Source: a candidate division LCP-89 bacterium B3_LCP (GTDB taxonomy: Bacteria; Electryoneota; B3-LCP). Taken from it: DNA of 64,000 nucleotides. A program made the translations under genes and the position numbers. The DNA lies in the NCBI GenBank assembly GCA_005223185.1, contig NJBN01000014.1:20848-84847 (forward strand). The letters run 5' to 3'. Positions 10,101 through 18,856 of the stretch are shown here, piece by piece. Below the pieces are notes generated by a model. That model was not told the DNA's origin. It did no database searches and saw only the letters and a list, made by a program, of their open reading frames with translations. How positions within the stretch are numbered: the stretch's first letter is position 1; the number at the start of each line of letters is the position of its first letter.

Positions 10101-10479
10101 TGACACCCATATGCAGGTCGTCGGCTTGGTAAATTTTAACGATGGGTGACTCGGGATAATCGCCCTTGATCGCCTTGAGGATTTCAGCTTCGCGATTGAA
10201 TTTATTTATAATTTCAGTTTCCGCGAGTCGTTCTTTATGTAGAATTTTGAGTATGCATTCACGTTCTTCTTTGGTGTTATAAGCGTAGTATATTGCGCAC
10301 ATACCACCTACCTTGGGCTTTCCATTTTTACCTAGGAGCGGCCTGACATTTCGGTAAGTGCCAATATCGGTGCTTACATCATCTTCCCTTCGTCGCCGAA
10401 ATAAAATGGTTCCCATTATCGCTAACACTACTAGGAGCAATAGTACCAGGATAACGACTAAGAGAGTATTCACGTACAT
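7105..10479 (-). CDS. Transmembrane Ser/Thr protein kinase with extracytoplasmic helical repeats and a SUMF1/FGE-like domain
   Basis: 1124 residues. Helix 1 (5-27) is followed by RRRR, placing the kinase domain (about 45-315) in the cytoplasm. Kinase motifs are intact: Lys78 in ILKIL, HRDLKPKN (catalytic Asp181), DFG 201-203, SPE in place of APE at 225-227, and DIYSLG. Helix 2 (about 349-371) leads to an extracytoplasmic region with about seven helical repeats of 65-75 residues (about 385-890), each with a Trp/Ala helix and a P-x-P or P-x-x-L turn. The last 230 residues are an FGE-sulfatase/SUMF1 (PF03781-like) domain with YRLPTEAEWEHACKAG, GNVQEWCQDWYDYY and GFRLVCVPK. A sensor kinase that phosphorylates cytoplasmic targets is likely. 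The PP2C phosphatase and the FHA protein are the two genes immediately upstream, giving a writer/eraser/reader set. Confidence 0.93.
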   Translation of the reverse strand: MYVNTLLVVILVLLLLVVLAIMGTILFRRRREDDVSTDIGTYRNVRPLLGKNGKPKVGGMCAIYYAYNTKEERECILKILHKERLAETEIINKFNREAEILKAIKGDYPESPIVKIYQADDLHMGVIDIPFIELEYVQGNTDLSDYLEKKKKPEQSVATTIIAQVCQALEAAHKKGVIHRDLKPKNILFRDGDYMQVVVCDFGVAKELSSNSTTIGAYGTFPYMSPEHHSGDCPTPQMDIYSLGLIWFEMLTGESLFKGKTDAEILQKKMNEDPERKIQAKLQEKYHRIISSMLRKDPNQRATLEEVQQFLEDEGYKPRLGQRPETSSGKIPPVVDPGEESKSKKLSSATIVLIVLALILLVSIITIIMQVIPAPPSPQVQVASSSKDLIDRYEQLVKNASRLIKSKNYEDWEKAVTKYDEAIILSDSLKKRPRDLTEIIEIRQSLLSQLRVYRQYQEIVSRAEDFEQSLELLDWEQAVVLCDEALNFATQMDPAPSDYSKVEDLKQKLETRIISYHAFEHFIEEAKSLQMSPNPKNWSLAIVKLDSAIQTAKEMKVSFSEYAYLEELKEKVEIQISRFEEYTKLVEEAQHWRESKDVEVWKAAAQEFTSAIDIAHQMNPMPPNLSEILILKQVVEIQIANYQLYTELVAEAKPLRNSTDPDDWEVARTKVDSALTIANKMNPQPTDLAQTSALKEHLDTQIVRYWKYKRLYDEAIPLARAEDPLSWQKAVDKLTEAIGTAERMDPIPTDLQNAKDLKDEVVHKIQENERLKQEYETTFSRAKQLLKAARYDEAIAAFKSAIATGEKVKPLPTSLSKARQQRTHAIAQLELFSLFKQEYNKAQELFSVKNYEEAYKKWGEVIELGKQIDKKPANYPDALNYREESYQWMKAGIKRTFSGMEFVWVPSVSLEMGYESNVKGLNLDERPKHQVKFTRMIWMGNHEITQSKWIEVMGSNPSFFQGNQQNPVENVSQEEIQHFLIKLNGLDPNNTYRLPTEAEWEHACKAGNNTRFSFGDNPAMLGDYAWYGANAGRTTHPVAQKQPNGWNLYDMHGNVQEWCQDWYDYYPSSQVTDPKGPMFGQEKIVRGGSYETTDPKYLTCTKRTRRIQSARESITGFRLVCVPK

Positions 10480-10561
10480 CGCTACGTCCTCACGATCTTG
10501 GTTGTTGACTTCGCAATGGAAAGCTGAAATTAAAGGATATCAACAGCCAGGTTGATATGTT

Positions 10562-11899
10562 TTACTCGGTTGTATTTATTTTCTCAATATTGCTCTGGTA
10601 TTCTTTATCTCCCATACGTACGATCAATTGCAGTTCCCATTGAGCATCTGACAAATTCGAAGTACCGATCGGTATTCGGGTCACAAGTAGAATCACATTT
10701 GTGCTTCCGGGCCAGGCATCTCCAAGTTTGAAAACGATAGTATCCTGAGCGCTTTCGACACTATTGAGGTTATCAGCCTCGCTCGGTTTAACCGCCGAAG
10801 ACAGTTCTGCGCCATCTACTCTATCAGGTTCTTCATCATGGGTAGATTCTGTCTTACTGATCAGGATTCCGTCAGTTCCTGTATCAGCGCTTACCGGCGA
10901 TTCAGTGGCAAGCATGTCATTCGCCGGCTCTCGCTGAGGAAAAATATTTTCGCGATCTATAACAATAACTATGGCAGCGATTAATATTACCGCCACAATT
11001 AGATTGAGGATCAGAAAGGTGTTGGATCTCCTTTTTAAACGTCTTTTTGCAGGGATAACTGTTGTGAAGTCCCTTGAGCGCATTACATCAATGTCCGTCT
11101 CATCGGGCAATAAAATGCTTCTACGCGGGAGATTACCGATCTCAATTAAAACTATCGTGATATTGTCAGTAGAGCCTCTTTGATAGGCAATGCTAATCAG
11201 GTTATCAGTAGCTGTTTCGAGATCGGTGGTGCCGAAAATGTGATTTTCCATATCATGGTCGAAAACCAGTGGATTGACCATACTTCCAACCAGTCCATCG
11301 CTGCAAAGTAGATAAACCTGGGAATAGGAAAGAGGGATTTCGATGATGTCGGGTTGAGAATTACCCCCCTCGCCCAGATTCCTCACCAGCGCGGTAGCGA
11401 GACTGCGTAATTCGGCACTGGAACTAACATTCTCGAGTGTGTAAATGCCCCGATCAATCCCGTCCTGAATCGCGGTGTGATCAACCGTCAGTTGGGTGGT
11501 GCTTAACTCATCGATTTGGTAGGCTCTGCTATCACCAATATTTGCGATCCAGACGGATTCTTCAGACACCGCAGCCAAGACCAGAGTAGTTCCCATATCT
11601 GACAGCTCCGGGTGTGTCACACAGTAAGCAATTAAGCGCTTTTGAATTGATTCAGTTGTATGTGTAATCCAACTGCGGATGGCTTTGTTATTTAGGGGAG
11701 GAGACTTCACGGCCTTGTCAATTTCATCGATAGCCAGGCGGCTGGCTATACTGCCTCCGCTCTGACCACCCATTCCATCGCAAATAGCAACAACAGCGTG
11801 GAGGCAGCCCCGAGAACGTTTAAAAACCTTATGAAGATAAGCATCCTCATTCTCCGGTCTGCGTCCCGCTGTGCTGAATCCGTAACTTCGTATCTCCAT
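10562..11899 (-). CDS. Membrane-anchored PP2C-family Ser/Thr phosphatase
   Basis: 445 residues. The N-terminal PP2C domain (1-255) has all metal-site motifs: RPENEDA, CDGMGG (Asp41), DMGTTL, NIGDSRAY, CSDGLV (Asp201) and GSTDNITIV (Asp245). It is the bacterial Stp/PrpC type and should dephosphorylate Ser/Thr phosphoproteins with Mn2+ or Mg2+. A basic stretch (KRRLKRR) precedes one membrane helix (294-314), and about 130 residues lie outside the membrane with no recognisable domain. The gene sits 82 bp upstream of the kinase and 8 bp downstream of the FHA gene, so it is probably the kinase's antagonist. A C-terminal extracytoplasmic tail occurs in some Gram-positive PP2Cs; here its role is unknown. 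Confidence 0.93.
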   Translation of the reverse strand: MEIRSYGFSTAGRRPENEDAYLHKVFKRSRGCLHAVVAICDGMGGQSGGSIASRLAIDEIDKAVKSPPLNNKAIRSWITHTTESIQKRLIAYCVTHPELSDMGTTLVLAAVSEESVWIANIGDSRAYQIDELSTTQLTVDHTAIQDGIDRGIYTLENVSSSAELRSLATALVRNLGEGGNSQPDIIEIPLSYSQVYLLCSDGLVGSMVNPLVFDHDMENHIFGTTDLETATDNLISIAYQRGSTDNITIVLIEIGNLPRRSILLPDETDIDVMRSRDFTTVIPAKRRLKRRSNTFLILNLIVAVILIAAIVIVIDRENIFPQREPANDMLATESPVSADTGTDGILISKTESTHDEEPDRVDGAELSSAVKPSEADNLNSVESAQDTIVFKLGDAWPGSTNVILLVTRIPIGTSNLSDAQWELQLIVRMGDKEYQSNIEKINTTE

Positions 11900-11907
11900 T
11901 GATCAGA

Positions 11908-13434
11908 TTAACGCTCCCTATAAATCAAACTGACGTTTCCCATCTTAATTCTGTCTCCTTCATTTAACTCTCGCTCCTCGTTGACTTTCATCTCTACGTC
12001 GTTGAAAATCGTTGCATTGCGGTCTGGATCATTTGGATCAGGGATGTTAATGAGGGTGTATTTCCCCTTATTGTATTTCATCCGAGCCTGCCGTTTAGAT
12101 ACCGTTTGATCCTCGAGTTGAATGTGAGACATGACGGAACCTTTAAGTCGCCCAAAGGTATACTCCAGTTTGTGATCCTGAATCCCACGCGGGCGAAAGA
12201 TGGGAATCTCCTTAATCTCTTGACCACCCTCTACCTCAAAGCGGCCAGGCATCAGTTTGACGGTTTCGTTTTCAATGGCCTCTTTCGTCGGTAGGGGAAC
12301 TCTGATCTTTTGCGTTTTATCGAAGGCGGTGATAACCGACTCTTCGTCAGTGGCACTCAATTTCATTCGTTCTCGGATCAGAACAAAGATCAAGACCGCT
12401 AATACGATGATCAATGCACCGATCAGTAAAATCAGCAGCCAGTTGGTTTCAATCTTTTTACCAGCTTCTCCAAGCTTGGCAGAGGCGTTGCTCAAATTGT
12501 GCGGGGGTGAATCAAGTTGATTTCCCAATACCATGACCTCCTTCCATTTGGCCACTACTTTTTCCCAATCCCCGCGACTACGTGCGGCCGCATGCAGCAC
12601 TTCTGCATCCGCAAAGCTACGCTGGTACTCAATATCCTTCTCTGAATGGGATTGTGCTTCTTTAAGCTTCGCCTTGGCGATGTGCAGGTTTTCCGGTGAA
12701 GGTTTGATTTCTTCCCCTAGACGGACAACCTCATTCCATTTTGCTGTAACTTCCTTCCAATCTTGGAAATCAGTTACCGTAGAGTGTAGTTTTTCAGTCT
12801 CTTCAAAGAGGCGCCAATAATTAAGCTGGGATTCAATTTCCTGGAGGTAAGATTCAGCCTCTTTTACTTTGGCCTGGGCGATGTGACCTGTAGCCGGTTT
12901 AGGATCCAATCGATTCCCCAATGTAAGAACGTCATTCCACTTCCTAATTACATCCCGTAGTGAAATCGCAACGTCTTCAAAATCATCAAGATGTTGATAC
13001 TTCTTGGCGGTATTGCATTGTTTTAATACTTCGGCATGCACTTTTTCAATATCATCGAATGAGGCGCGGTACTTACGCTCGTCACTCTCGGAAATGAGTT
13101 CTCGTGACACTTCCACAATCCAGCGTTCACCGGTCATCTCATCAACAGAAACGACCCCTTCTACCTTAAACTCCTTGCTGATTTCAGGATAAGAATCCCT
13201 GGTCACAACTTTAACAGTATCTGTCCAGTTATCCCGCAAGATATAAGCCCTCATGTTGGCCCCCATCGGTGCGCTGCTGTAGTGAGTAACTACCCCATAG
13301 ACCGTAACAGGGGAATGATCTAAAGCACCAATGTAGATACTGTTGACCACGCGCACATTGGATTGAGATTGCACGTTTGATGCTACTGTGAAGGTAATTA
13401 AAAGCACCAGTGAAAAGCATGTAGTGATTTTCAT
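11908..13434 (-). CDS. Secreted-repeat, transmembrane, cytoplasmic FHA-domain protein
   Basis: 508 residues. Signal peptide 1-23. An OB-fold-like segment lies at about 40-112 (VYGVVTHY, YILRDN, FKVEGVV). Three helical repeats follow (about 150-200, 222-262, 288-325), each with the pattern DW-x3-x2-KW-x2-V-x2-LG plus a P-x-P/NL turn and a K-x-EA helix. One membrane helix is at 331-353 and a cytoplasmic FHA domain at about 415-508 (YTFGRLKGS, VSKRQARM, GDRIKMGNVSLIY). FHA domains bind phosphothreonine. Here the usual SxxH histidine is a glutamine (SKRQ), but the Arg and Ser of the binding site are kept. The repeats resemble those of the kinase encoded two genes downstream. AGGAGG lies 6 nt before the start. 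It is probably the phospho-dependent reader or scaffold. Confidence 0.9.
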   Translation of the reverse strand: MKITTCFSLVLLITFTVASNVQSQSNVRVVNSIYIGALDHSPVTVYGVVTHYSSAPMGANMRAYILRDNWTDTVKVVTRDSYPEISKEFKVEGVVSVDEMTGERWIVEVSRELISESDERKYRASFDDIEKVHAEVLKQCNTAKKYQHLDDFEDVAISLRDVIRKWNDVLTLGNRLDPKPATGHIAQAKVKEAESYLQEIESQLNYWRLFEETEKLHSTVTDFQDWKEVTAKWNEVVRLGEEIKPSPENLHIAKAKLKEAQSHSEKDIEYQRSFADAEVLHAAARSRGDWEKVVAKWKEVMVLGNQLDSPPHNLSNASAKLGEAGKKIETNWLLILLIGALIIVLAVLIFVLIRERMKLSATDEESVITAFDKTQKIRVPLPTKEAIENETVKLMPGRFEVEGGQEIKEIPIFRPRGIQDHKLEYTFGRLKGSVMSHIQLEDQTVSKRQARMKYNKGKYTLINIPDPNDPDRNATIFNDVEMKVNEERELNEGDRIKMGNVSLIYRER

Positions 13435-13591
13435 TATAGCCTCCTATTTATCTGAAAACATGTCCTTACACTCGCCATGGTACACAATGGTTCGGACCGC
13501 ACTGCTTGCTGTCTGGATCTTCTCGTTATCGCTGTTTGTCCATATGAAATGGGGCAGATTGTTTCAGAGTGATTCTGAACTCTTGAAACGC

Positions 13592-15754
13592 TTAAAAATC
13601 GACGCTAAAACGTAATCCTACTCCGTTTTGGATTGGTACGATGCCCCATTGGGGTTTAAATTTGGGTAATGCCAGTTTACCTCTGTTTGGTACTCTTTGA
13701 TCATTGGCAAATAGCGTTTCCGTTTCCGGATTCCAGAGGATCAATCTATAACCGGCGTGAAGCACAAATATCGCCGAGAGACCGAGTAATATATTCTTTT
13801 CCACCTCCAGGCGGTTTTCAATTTTTGGGTAATCAGAGTAATCATCCAGAAAAGCCATATAACCATAAGTTCCCGCGCACGCTAATGCGACTCCAAAACT
13901 GGTCCAGGTCACCAGTGAATTTTCCCGATATTCGTATTGCCTGAATTGAGCCTTGCGCTCCAACAGGTTGTATAATCCACCCGCAAGCAGATACCCCGCG
14001 AAGAATACCCCAGCGCGAGTATACTTATTTTTCGCCTCTAGGTAATAATCATCGGGCCATACCAGCTTTTCAAAGCCTGCCAGGCAGCAATAGAGTGATG
14101 CACCATGGAGAACTTCCTTGATGCCGTCATATACATCAGAAAAAGGGGGCGGAACCTGATTTTTATATACCTCATATATCTCTTTCAATTGTACATCGTC
14201 TAGACTGAAATATTCCTTGTGTGTGCTATAGGCAAACGCTGTCTCAGCTAACCACTTTTTCTGTGAATAATTACTCCTGTCAGTGAAAGTCTCATAAAAC
14301 CTTTCACCGGCTTTCTCTTCAATTGATTTATGAAAGAAGAGAATGTTGTTACGTCCTGCTTGCGAGTTTTCTTCCATCTTGTTGATATAAATCTTAAAAT
14401 TTGGCCGGCTTTGGAAAATCGTCTCCGCACCTTCCCAGAACCAGTAGTTCTTTTGAAAAAGATATATAAGTCGATCTGAGTCTTCAAAGGCATTTATGTA
14501 ATATCCCGCGGCTAAATCCCGATAAATTGTGGAGAAAAAATCTTTATCAGGTTTACTGCTTGGCTCAAGGTAGGATTGGACTTTAGCCAAGCCGCTGTAC
14601 GCCTTCTTCCATTGATCAACTTTTCTCTTGAGTGTCGTGTATTTCAGCTTCCAGTAGGGTTGCAGTTCCTCTTCTTCCATCAAGATAGCGCCGAGCTCTC
14701 GTTGAAGATCAGTGTATATCTGATGCTCTGCTTTAACTTTGTCGATAGTCTTCCTGGAGAAGACTTGCCTTCCTGAAAGAACCTGATACTCATATTTCCG
14801 GAATTGGTTGCTGAAACCTTCGACTCGGATTGCGTTCTGATCTGCGAGAGCGATGAGTTCTTCTGCTTTGCTAATATCATCAGACTTTTTCGTCAAAGCA
14901 CTTCGATATTCCTGAAAGGTTGTACTGGTATTATAATAAACATCGTACAAACGGTTATAGACTATCGGATTTGTTTGCTTATAAGCCCTTTTCGCTTCCA
15001 ATGCACTGCTTTTAATAGAATTGAAGTTAGGTTCGTTAGTGGCATCAGACCAAGCCGCCTCTGCTCGGTGCAAGAACGAATCCCCCCTCTTTTTGTTGCT
15101 GCAGACTTTTAAAATGAGGGATCTGTTATTCTGAACGCTATTATAAATATCCTGACTTACCAGGTCTTGGTATTCCCGGTCTTGGTATTCGCGATCTTTG
15201 GAATTAAGATAGTCTTTTGCAGCATCAATTTTATCAAGTTGTTGTTCAACAAACTCATGGTCGAGAAAAATATCTGTTTCAGGTTGCACAACCATTTCTG
15301 CCAACTGCGCTTTCAAGTTCTGATATTTATCTTCCAGAAGATCGAGCACCTCAAATTTCCGTGTGGTATTTCCGGTTATCTCCACCATGCTAACCGCTTC
15401 CCTGTGATTCCTCAAACTCAACTCTACAAGAACCAAAGCCAGTTTATAGGGAATGTACATATCCGTCGGATTCTGCTTTCGCGCTTCTAGCAATTCAATC
15501 CTAGCCTGTTCGAATTCACCCAATTCTATATAACATAATCCAACCATCTTAGATATGTTATCCGAGCCTGTGTACCCCCCATCCCTCGCTGCCATAAAGT
15601 AAGCAAGCGCTTCAGGAAACAATTTCTGATCAAAGTATTCCTTACCGATTCTTAGCGATTTCTCGGTGTTCTGTGCAAAAGCAGACCCTGAAAATCCTGA
15701 TAGTAATAGGATCAAACATTGTAGTAACCAAAGCTTAAGACTCGCTTGCTTCAT
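13592..15754 (-). CDS. Secreted TPR protein with outer-membrane-like C-terminus, unknown function
   Basis: 720 residues from ATG 15754; a GTG one codon earlier is an alternative, and both sit behind AAAGGAGGAG. A signal peptide (about 1-28, ending SGSAFAQ) is followed by TPR-like helices (about 30-150: EYFDQKLFPEALAYFMAARD, CYIELGEFEQARIELLEARK), a long helical middle, and hydrophobic segments near 580-690 (FFAGYLLAGGLYNLL, FGVALACAGTYGYMAFLDD). The protein ends GVGLRFSVDF, a terminal aromatic like outer-membrane proteins. The C-terminal region with paired hydrophobic stretches resembles DUF5683-type envelope proteins, but I am not certain. A 15-bp tandem duplication gives two REYQD units near residues 188-198. 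Confidence 0.7.
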   Translation of the reverse strand: MKQASLKLWLLQCLILLLSGFSGSAFAQNTEKSLRIGKEYFDQKLFPEALAYFMAARDGGYTGSDNISKMVGLCYIELGEFEQARIELLEARKQNPTDMYIPYKLALVLVELSLRNHREAVSMVEITGNTTRKFEVLDLLEDKYQNLKAQLAEMVVQPETDIFLDHEFVEQQLDKIDAAKDYLNSKDREYQDREYQDLVSQDIYNSVQNNRSLILKVCSNKKRGDSFLHRAEAAWSDATNEPNFNSIKSSALEAKRAYKQTNPIVYNRLYDVYYNTSTTFQEYRSALTKKSDDISKAEELIALADQNAIRVEGFSNQFRKYEYQVLSGRQVFSRKTIDKVKAEHQIYTDLQRELGAILMEEEELQPYWKLKYTTLKRKVDQWKKAYSGLAKVQSYLEPSSKPDKDFFSTIYRDLAAGYYINAFEDSDRLIYLFQKNYWFWEGAETIFQSRPNFKIYINKMEENSQAGRNNILFFHKSIEEKAGERFYETFTDRSNYSQKKWLAETAFAYSTHKEYFSLDDVQLKEIYEVYKNQVPPPFSDVYDGIKEVLHGASLYCCLAGFEKLVWPDDYYLEAKNKYTRAGVFFAGYLLAGGLYNLLERKAQFRQYEYRENSLVTWTSFGVALACAGTYGYMAFLDDYSDYPKIENRLEVEKNILLGLSAIFVLHAGYRLILWNPETETLFANDQRVPNRGKLALPKFKPQWGIVPIQNGVGLRFSVDF
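15163..15192. repeat. 15-bp tandem duplication inside a coding region
   Basis: The unit GGTCTTGGTATTCCC is followed directly by a copy with one change (last three bases CGC). In the minus-strand gene it adds one five-residue unit, REYQD, in frame. It looks like a recent slippage duplication and does not break the gene. Confidence 0.8.
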
Positions 15755-15880
15755 CACTTCTCCTCCTTTTGCCCTTTTGTAAGGTAGTTGTTGAGATCAA
15801 CACTATTGCAAGGGTTAACATTTACCCTGACTATTCCTCTGTAATAATCGCAATCCTCCTCTGATAGCCCTCAAAGCTCC

Positions 15881-18781
15881 TTATCCTATTTTTTCTAAAA
15901 GTTGTTCGAGTTCGTGCTGCAAACGTATTAATTCCACTTTCCTGTGCATCCGGGCTACCAGAGTTTTTAGATATTCTTCGGCTAGTTTTTCCAACTTTGA
16001 TCGAAAGTTATTCCGGGATTTCTCTTCAGAGAGATCAGCGGCAACTATTTTATTTTTTAGCTTGGTTAGTTTCTTTTCGAACTTGCCGATGGATTTTTTT
16101 TCTTTCTCGGTTAATATATACCAGCCCTGAATCGCTGTTATCATTTCATCCAGATTATTTTCCGGTTGACAGAATTCAAGAGGTTGTTTGGTGTTTGAGG
16201 TAATCTGCATTGCCTGGTTATTCAGTTCGGCGATTGTGGATGTTTTAGGGTGCTCATCGAGTCTGTTTTCTCCGTAATAAAGAGTAGGAATTATACTTTG
16301 GTAAACGTTGACAAACTGGTTCATAACCTCTAACGAAGGATGTCTGAAACCTCGGGACGTTTCCCTGCTGATTAAAAACCTTTCGGCACTCCTTTCATTC
16401 GGATCTCTATCGCCAATGTTGACCAGTAATTGATCGAACATGTACCTATCAGGCAGGGCAACACCCTGCCTTTCATCGAATTTTATAATCCTCATGCGTA
16501 AGGGGATCAAGTCCGCTTCTCGGTTCACCTCCTGGTACAGTTTGTCGAGTTGCGTTTTAAGCTTCTCCAATTCTTTGGTATATTTTTTCTGGATCTTTTG
16601 AGTAAATTGTATCTGAGACGGGAAATTCTCTTCAAATTTGCCAAACTTCTTCCAAAGCTTCTCGATCGATTTCCGGTCCCCAGGTACTGAATAGGTTTCT
16701 TCTGACCTCGGCAGGCATTGCCAGAATTTTAACTTAAAAGAGAGGATTCCGGCGCGAAGGGTCGCAAAGAGAATAGCGTCATCCTTGGTGAGATTCACCT
16801 TTTTATATACAGACATGGTTACATTTCTAATTCTCGCGTCTGTATCCTCTAATAACCAGGTCCAAATATCGAAAGCGCACGCGTAGGCAGCAGCTCTTTC
16901 AGCCGGATGCGTGTCACCATATTCTTCCATAGCACGGGCGATCATGGAGCCCAGGATAAAACAATCGTTGCGGTTGTCCCTTTTGCCTTCCTGGTCGAAG
17001 AGCTTGTAAGCTGAAACATAACTTCCAAAATCTCTTCCCGAATAGTAAACAAAATTCTTGACCGGCTCCAGAATATTTTTCTGAAAGGGATAGTTCTCCA
17101 ATTTGATGACCAGAGTATTGTCCTTGGGTACCATATCATCAATGAGCCGTTCATCATAGGTTGGATCGTGATTGCCGAACTGATCCAGGCGTTGCAGTTG
17201 AATCCTTGGACGTAGACTACCTAATTCATACCTCTTATAGTATCGATGCATCTGACCTTCGATATAGACCGTATCTGAGGGGAAATCGACTACAGTGAAG
17301 GTTCCTAAGCTTTCACCGTCAATGATCACCGAAACGGAGAATGTAATGTCCTTCAAACCCTTGTAATCAAAGTAAATGTACATTGAAGGGCGATTGTAGT
17401 AAATAGGTGATCCTGATATCATACGATCTCGGACTACTTCCATATTGTAAACGGTATCGGGAAGATGTAACTCAAAAGGTTTCCCTGCGGGTATTTTGAA
17501 CTCAAGCTGTCCAAAGATCGCATTGGATTCAGCAATCTTCCGATCCAATTCCAGTGAGATGACCTCCCCGGTCCCGTTATAATCATGAAGATCAGAGTAG
17601 ACTACCTTGACTTTAATGACTTCCTGTTGAGGTGGCGGCATGTTGTTAACGGTCGAAGCATATCCCCAGATAGATTCGGCAAATTGTTCTATGACCCGGC
17701 TGTAATTGCTGTCATCGATTTGTTTAATGACCTCAGAATCTCCGATAATGCCGTCTCGAATTTTCAGGCATCTAAGCCACGAGTTTGAGGCTTGCCCACC
17801 CGAGAAGAAGGGCCATAATTCCAGCACATAAACATTGAGGTCGTTTATATGCTCTCGATGGTAAAAATCCTTAATTCTGGTGATCAGATTCCCGCTGGTA
17901 TAGGTACCCCAATCTGAAAAACTCGCGGATTCATTACAGAAATATAAAGGTATGATATCCATATGGCTATAACCGTATTCATCTCTGAGACGGTTGAATA
18001 TTTCTTCCTGCTGGGATTCTGGAGCGGCAATAATAATATCACTATTGCCGCGCCGGTCCTTACAATCAATGATCCATCTAATTTTTGGCAACATGGCAAA
18101 AATCGAACGATCATAATCTCCGGTTATCTGGTAGTTACGTGGATTCATTAGGATGATATCGCCAAGGCCTTGATCGATCCGAATGATTTTCCGTAACGGA
18201 AACCAGCTCTTGTCATGGTTTAAGTCTACATCCTCAAAAGTCACAAATGTGATAAAAGTATTCTTTAATTTGTTCTTGATCAGAGTCTCAAAACGGTTCC
18301 GGTAGTCTTTTTGATTTCTGTAAATACCCCTCGGAGGATGCGCGTAACTGGCAGTAATCACAATGATGTAATCTTTGTCCAGACTGCTGCCCATGCCTAA
18401 CAAATTCGCTGCTTTTTCTATTGCTAAATAAGGATCCGAATCCCTCCCGTTATATCGAATGTGCTCAACTACAGCATTCATCATATCGGGTGTTTCCTTA
18501 ATCTCCTTCGCAGCCACAAGATGATCTTCACCTATGATCGCTCTGGCAGTCCTGTCGTAAGTGATCAGTCCAAATTGATCATTGGGTTCCAGATAGTTTT
18601 TTATGAAATATTGAACACAGCGCAGAATCCTCCTGTCAGGATCGTGATACGACGAAGTCATAGCCTCGCTATTATCCACGATCATGACAATGCTGCGGCC
18701 TTGAACATCCTTATAGTGGAAGCCAATAATCGATAGAACAATTATAATCAGCAAAGTTGATGGAATAGTTCTCTGTTGCAT
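15881..18781 (-). CDS. Secreted von Willebrand factor A (vWA) domain protein with C-terminal coiled coil
   Basis: 966 residues; start ATG 18781 with AAAGGAG 8 nt upstream. The N-terminus is a signal peptide or anchor (about 9-26). A vWA domain follows at once: RSIVMIVDNSEAM (Asp36; the MIDAS D-x-S-x-S is D-N-S-E-A here), FGLITYDRTARAI, a degenerate middle motif, and DYIIVITASYA, where the usual Asp of the last MIDAS motif is missing. Metal binding may therefore be weak or lost. The middle (about 330-560) looks beta-rich (LELDRKIAESNAIFGQLEF, IYFDYKGLKDITFSVSV). Residues from about 700 are helical, with two coiled coils (about 705-745 and 890-960). vWA proteins often serve as adaptors in secretion or signalling assemblies. 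It sits between the ABC ATPase and TPR genes. Confidence 0.82.
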   Translation of the reverse strand: MQQRTIPSTLLIIIVLSIIGFHYKDVQGRSIVMIVDNSEAMTSSYHDPDRRILRCVQYFIKNYLEPNDQFGLITYDRTARAIIGEDHLVAAKEIKETPDMMNAVVEHIRYNGRDSDPYLAIEKAANLLGMGSSLDKDYIIVITASYAHPPRGIYRNQKDYRNRFETLIKNKLKNTFITFVTFEDVDLNHDKSWFPLRKIIRIDQGLGDIILMNPRNYQITGDYDRSIFAMLPKIRWIIDCKDRRGNSDIIIAAPESQQEEIFNRLRDEYGYSHMDIIPLYFCNESASFSDWGTYTSGNLITRIKDFYHREHINDLNVYVLELWPFFSGGQASNSWLRCLKIRDGIIGDSEVIKQIDDSNYSRVIEQFAESIWGYASTVNNMPPPQQEVIKVKVVYSDLHDYNGTGEVISLELDRKIAESNAIFGQLEFKIPAGKPFELHLPDTVYNMEVVRDRMISGSPIYYNRPSMYIYFDYKGLKDITFSVSVIIDGESLGTFTVVDFPSDTVYIEGQMHRYYKRYELGSLRPRIQLQRLDQFGNHDPTYDERLIDDMVPKDNTLVIKLENYPFQKNILEPVKNFVYYSGRDFGSYVSAYKLFDQEGKRDNRNDCFILGSMIARAMEEYGDTHPAERAAAYACAFDIWTWLLEDTDARIRNVTMSVYKKVNLTKDDAILFATLRAGILSFKLKFWQCLPRSEETYSVPGDRKSIEKLWKKFGKFEENFPSQIQFTQKIQKKYTKELEKLKTQLDKLYQEVNREADLIPLRMRIIKFDERQGVALPDRYMFDQLLVNIGDRDPNERSAERFLISRETSRGFRHPSLEVMNQFVNVYQSIIPTLYYGENRLDEHPKTSTIAELNNQAMQITSNTKQPLEFCQPENNLDEMITAIQGWYILTEKEKKSIGKFEKKLTKLKNKIVAADLSEEKSRNNFRSKLEKLAEEYLKTLVARMHRKVELIRLQHELEQLLEKIG

Positions 18782-18856
18782 TGGTGTACTCCTTTTATCT
18801 CACTATCCAACTTATCAAGGCTTCAGAATTGCTGATTCCTGGATAAGTATGTTGAT

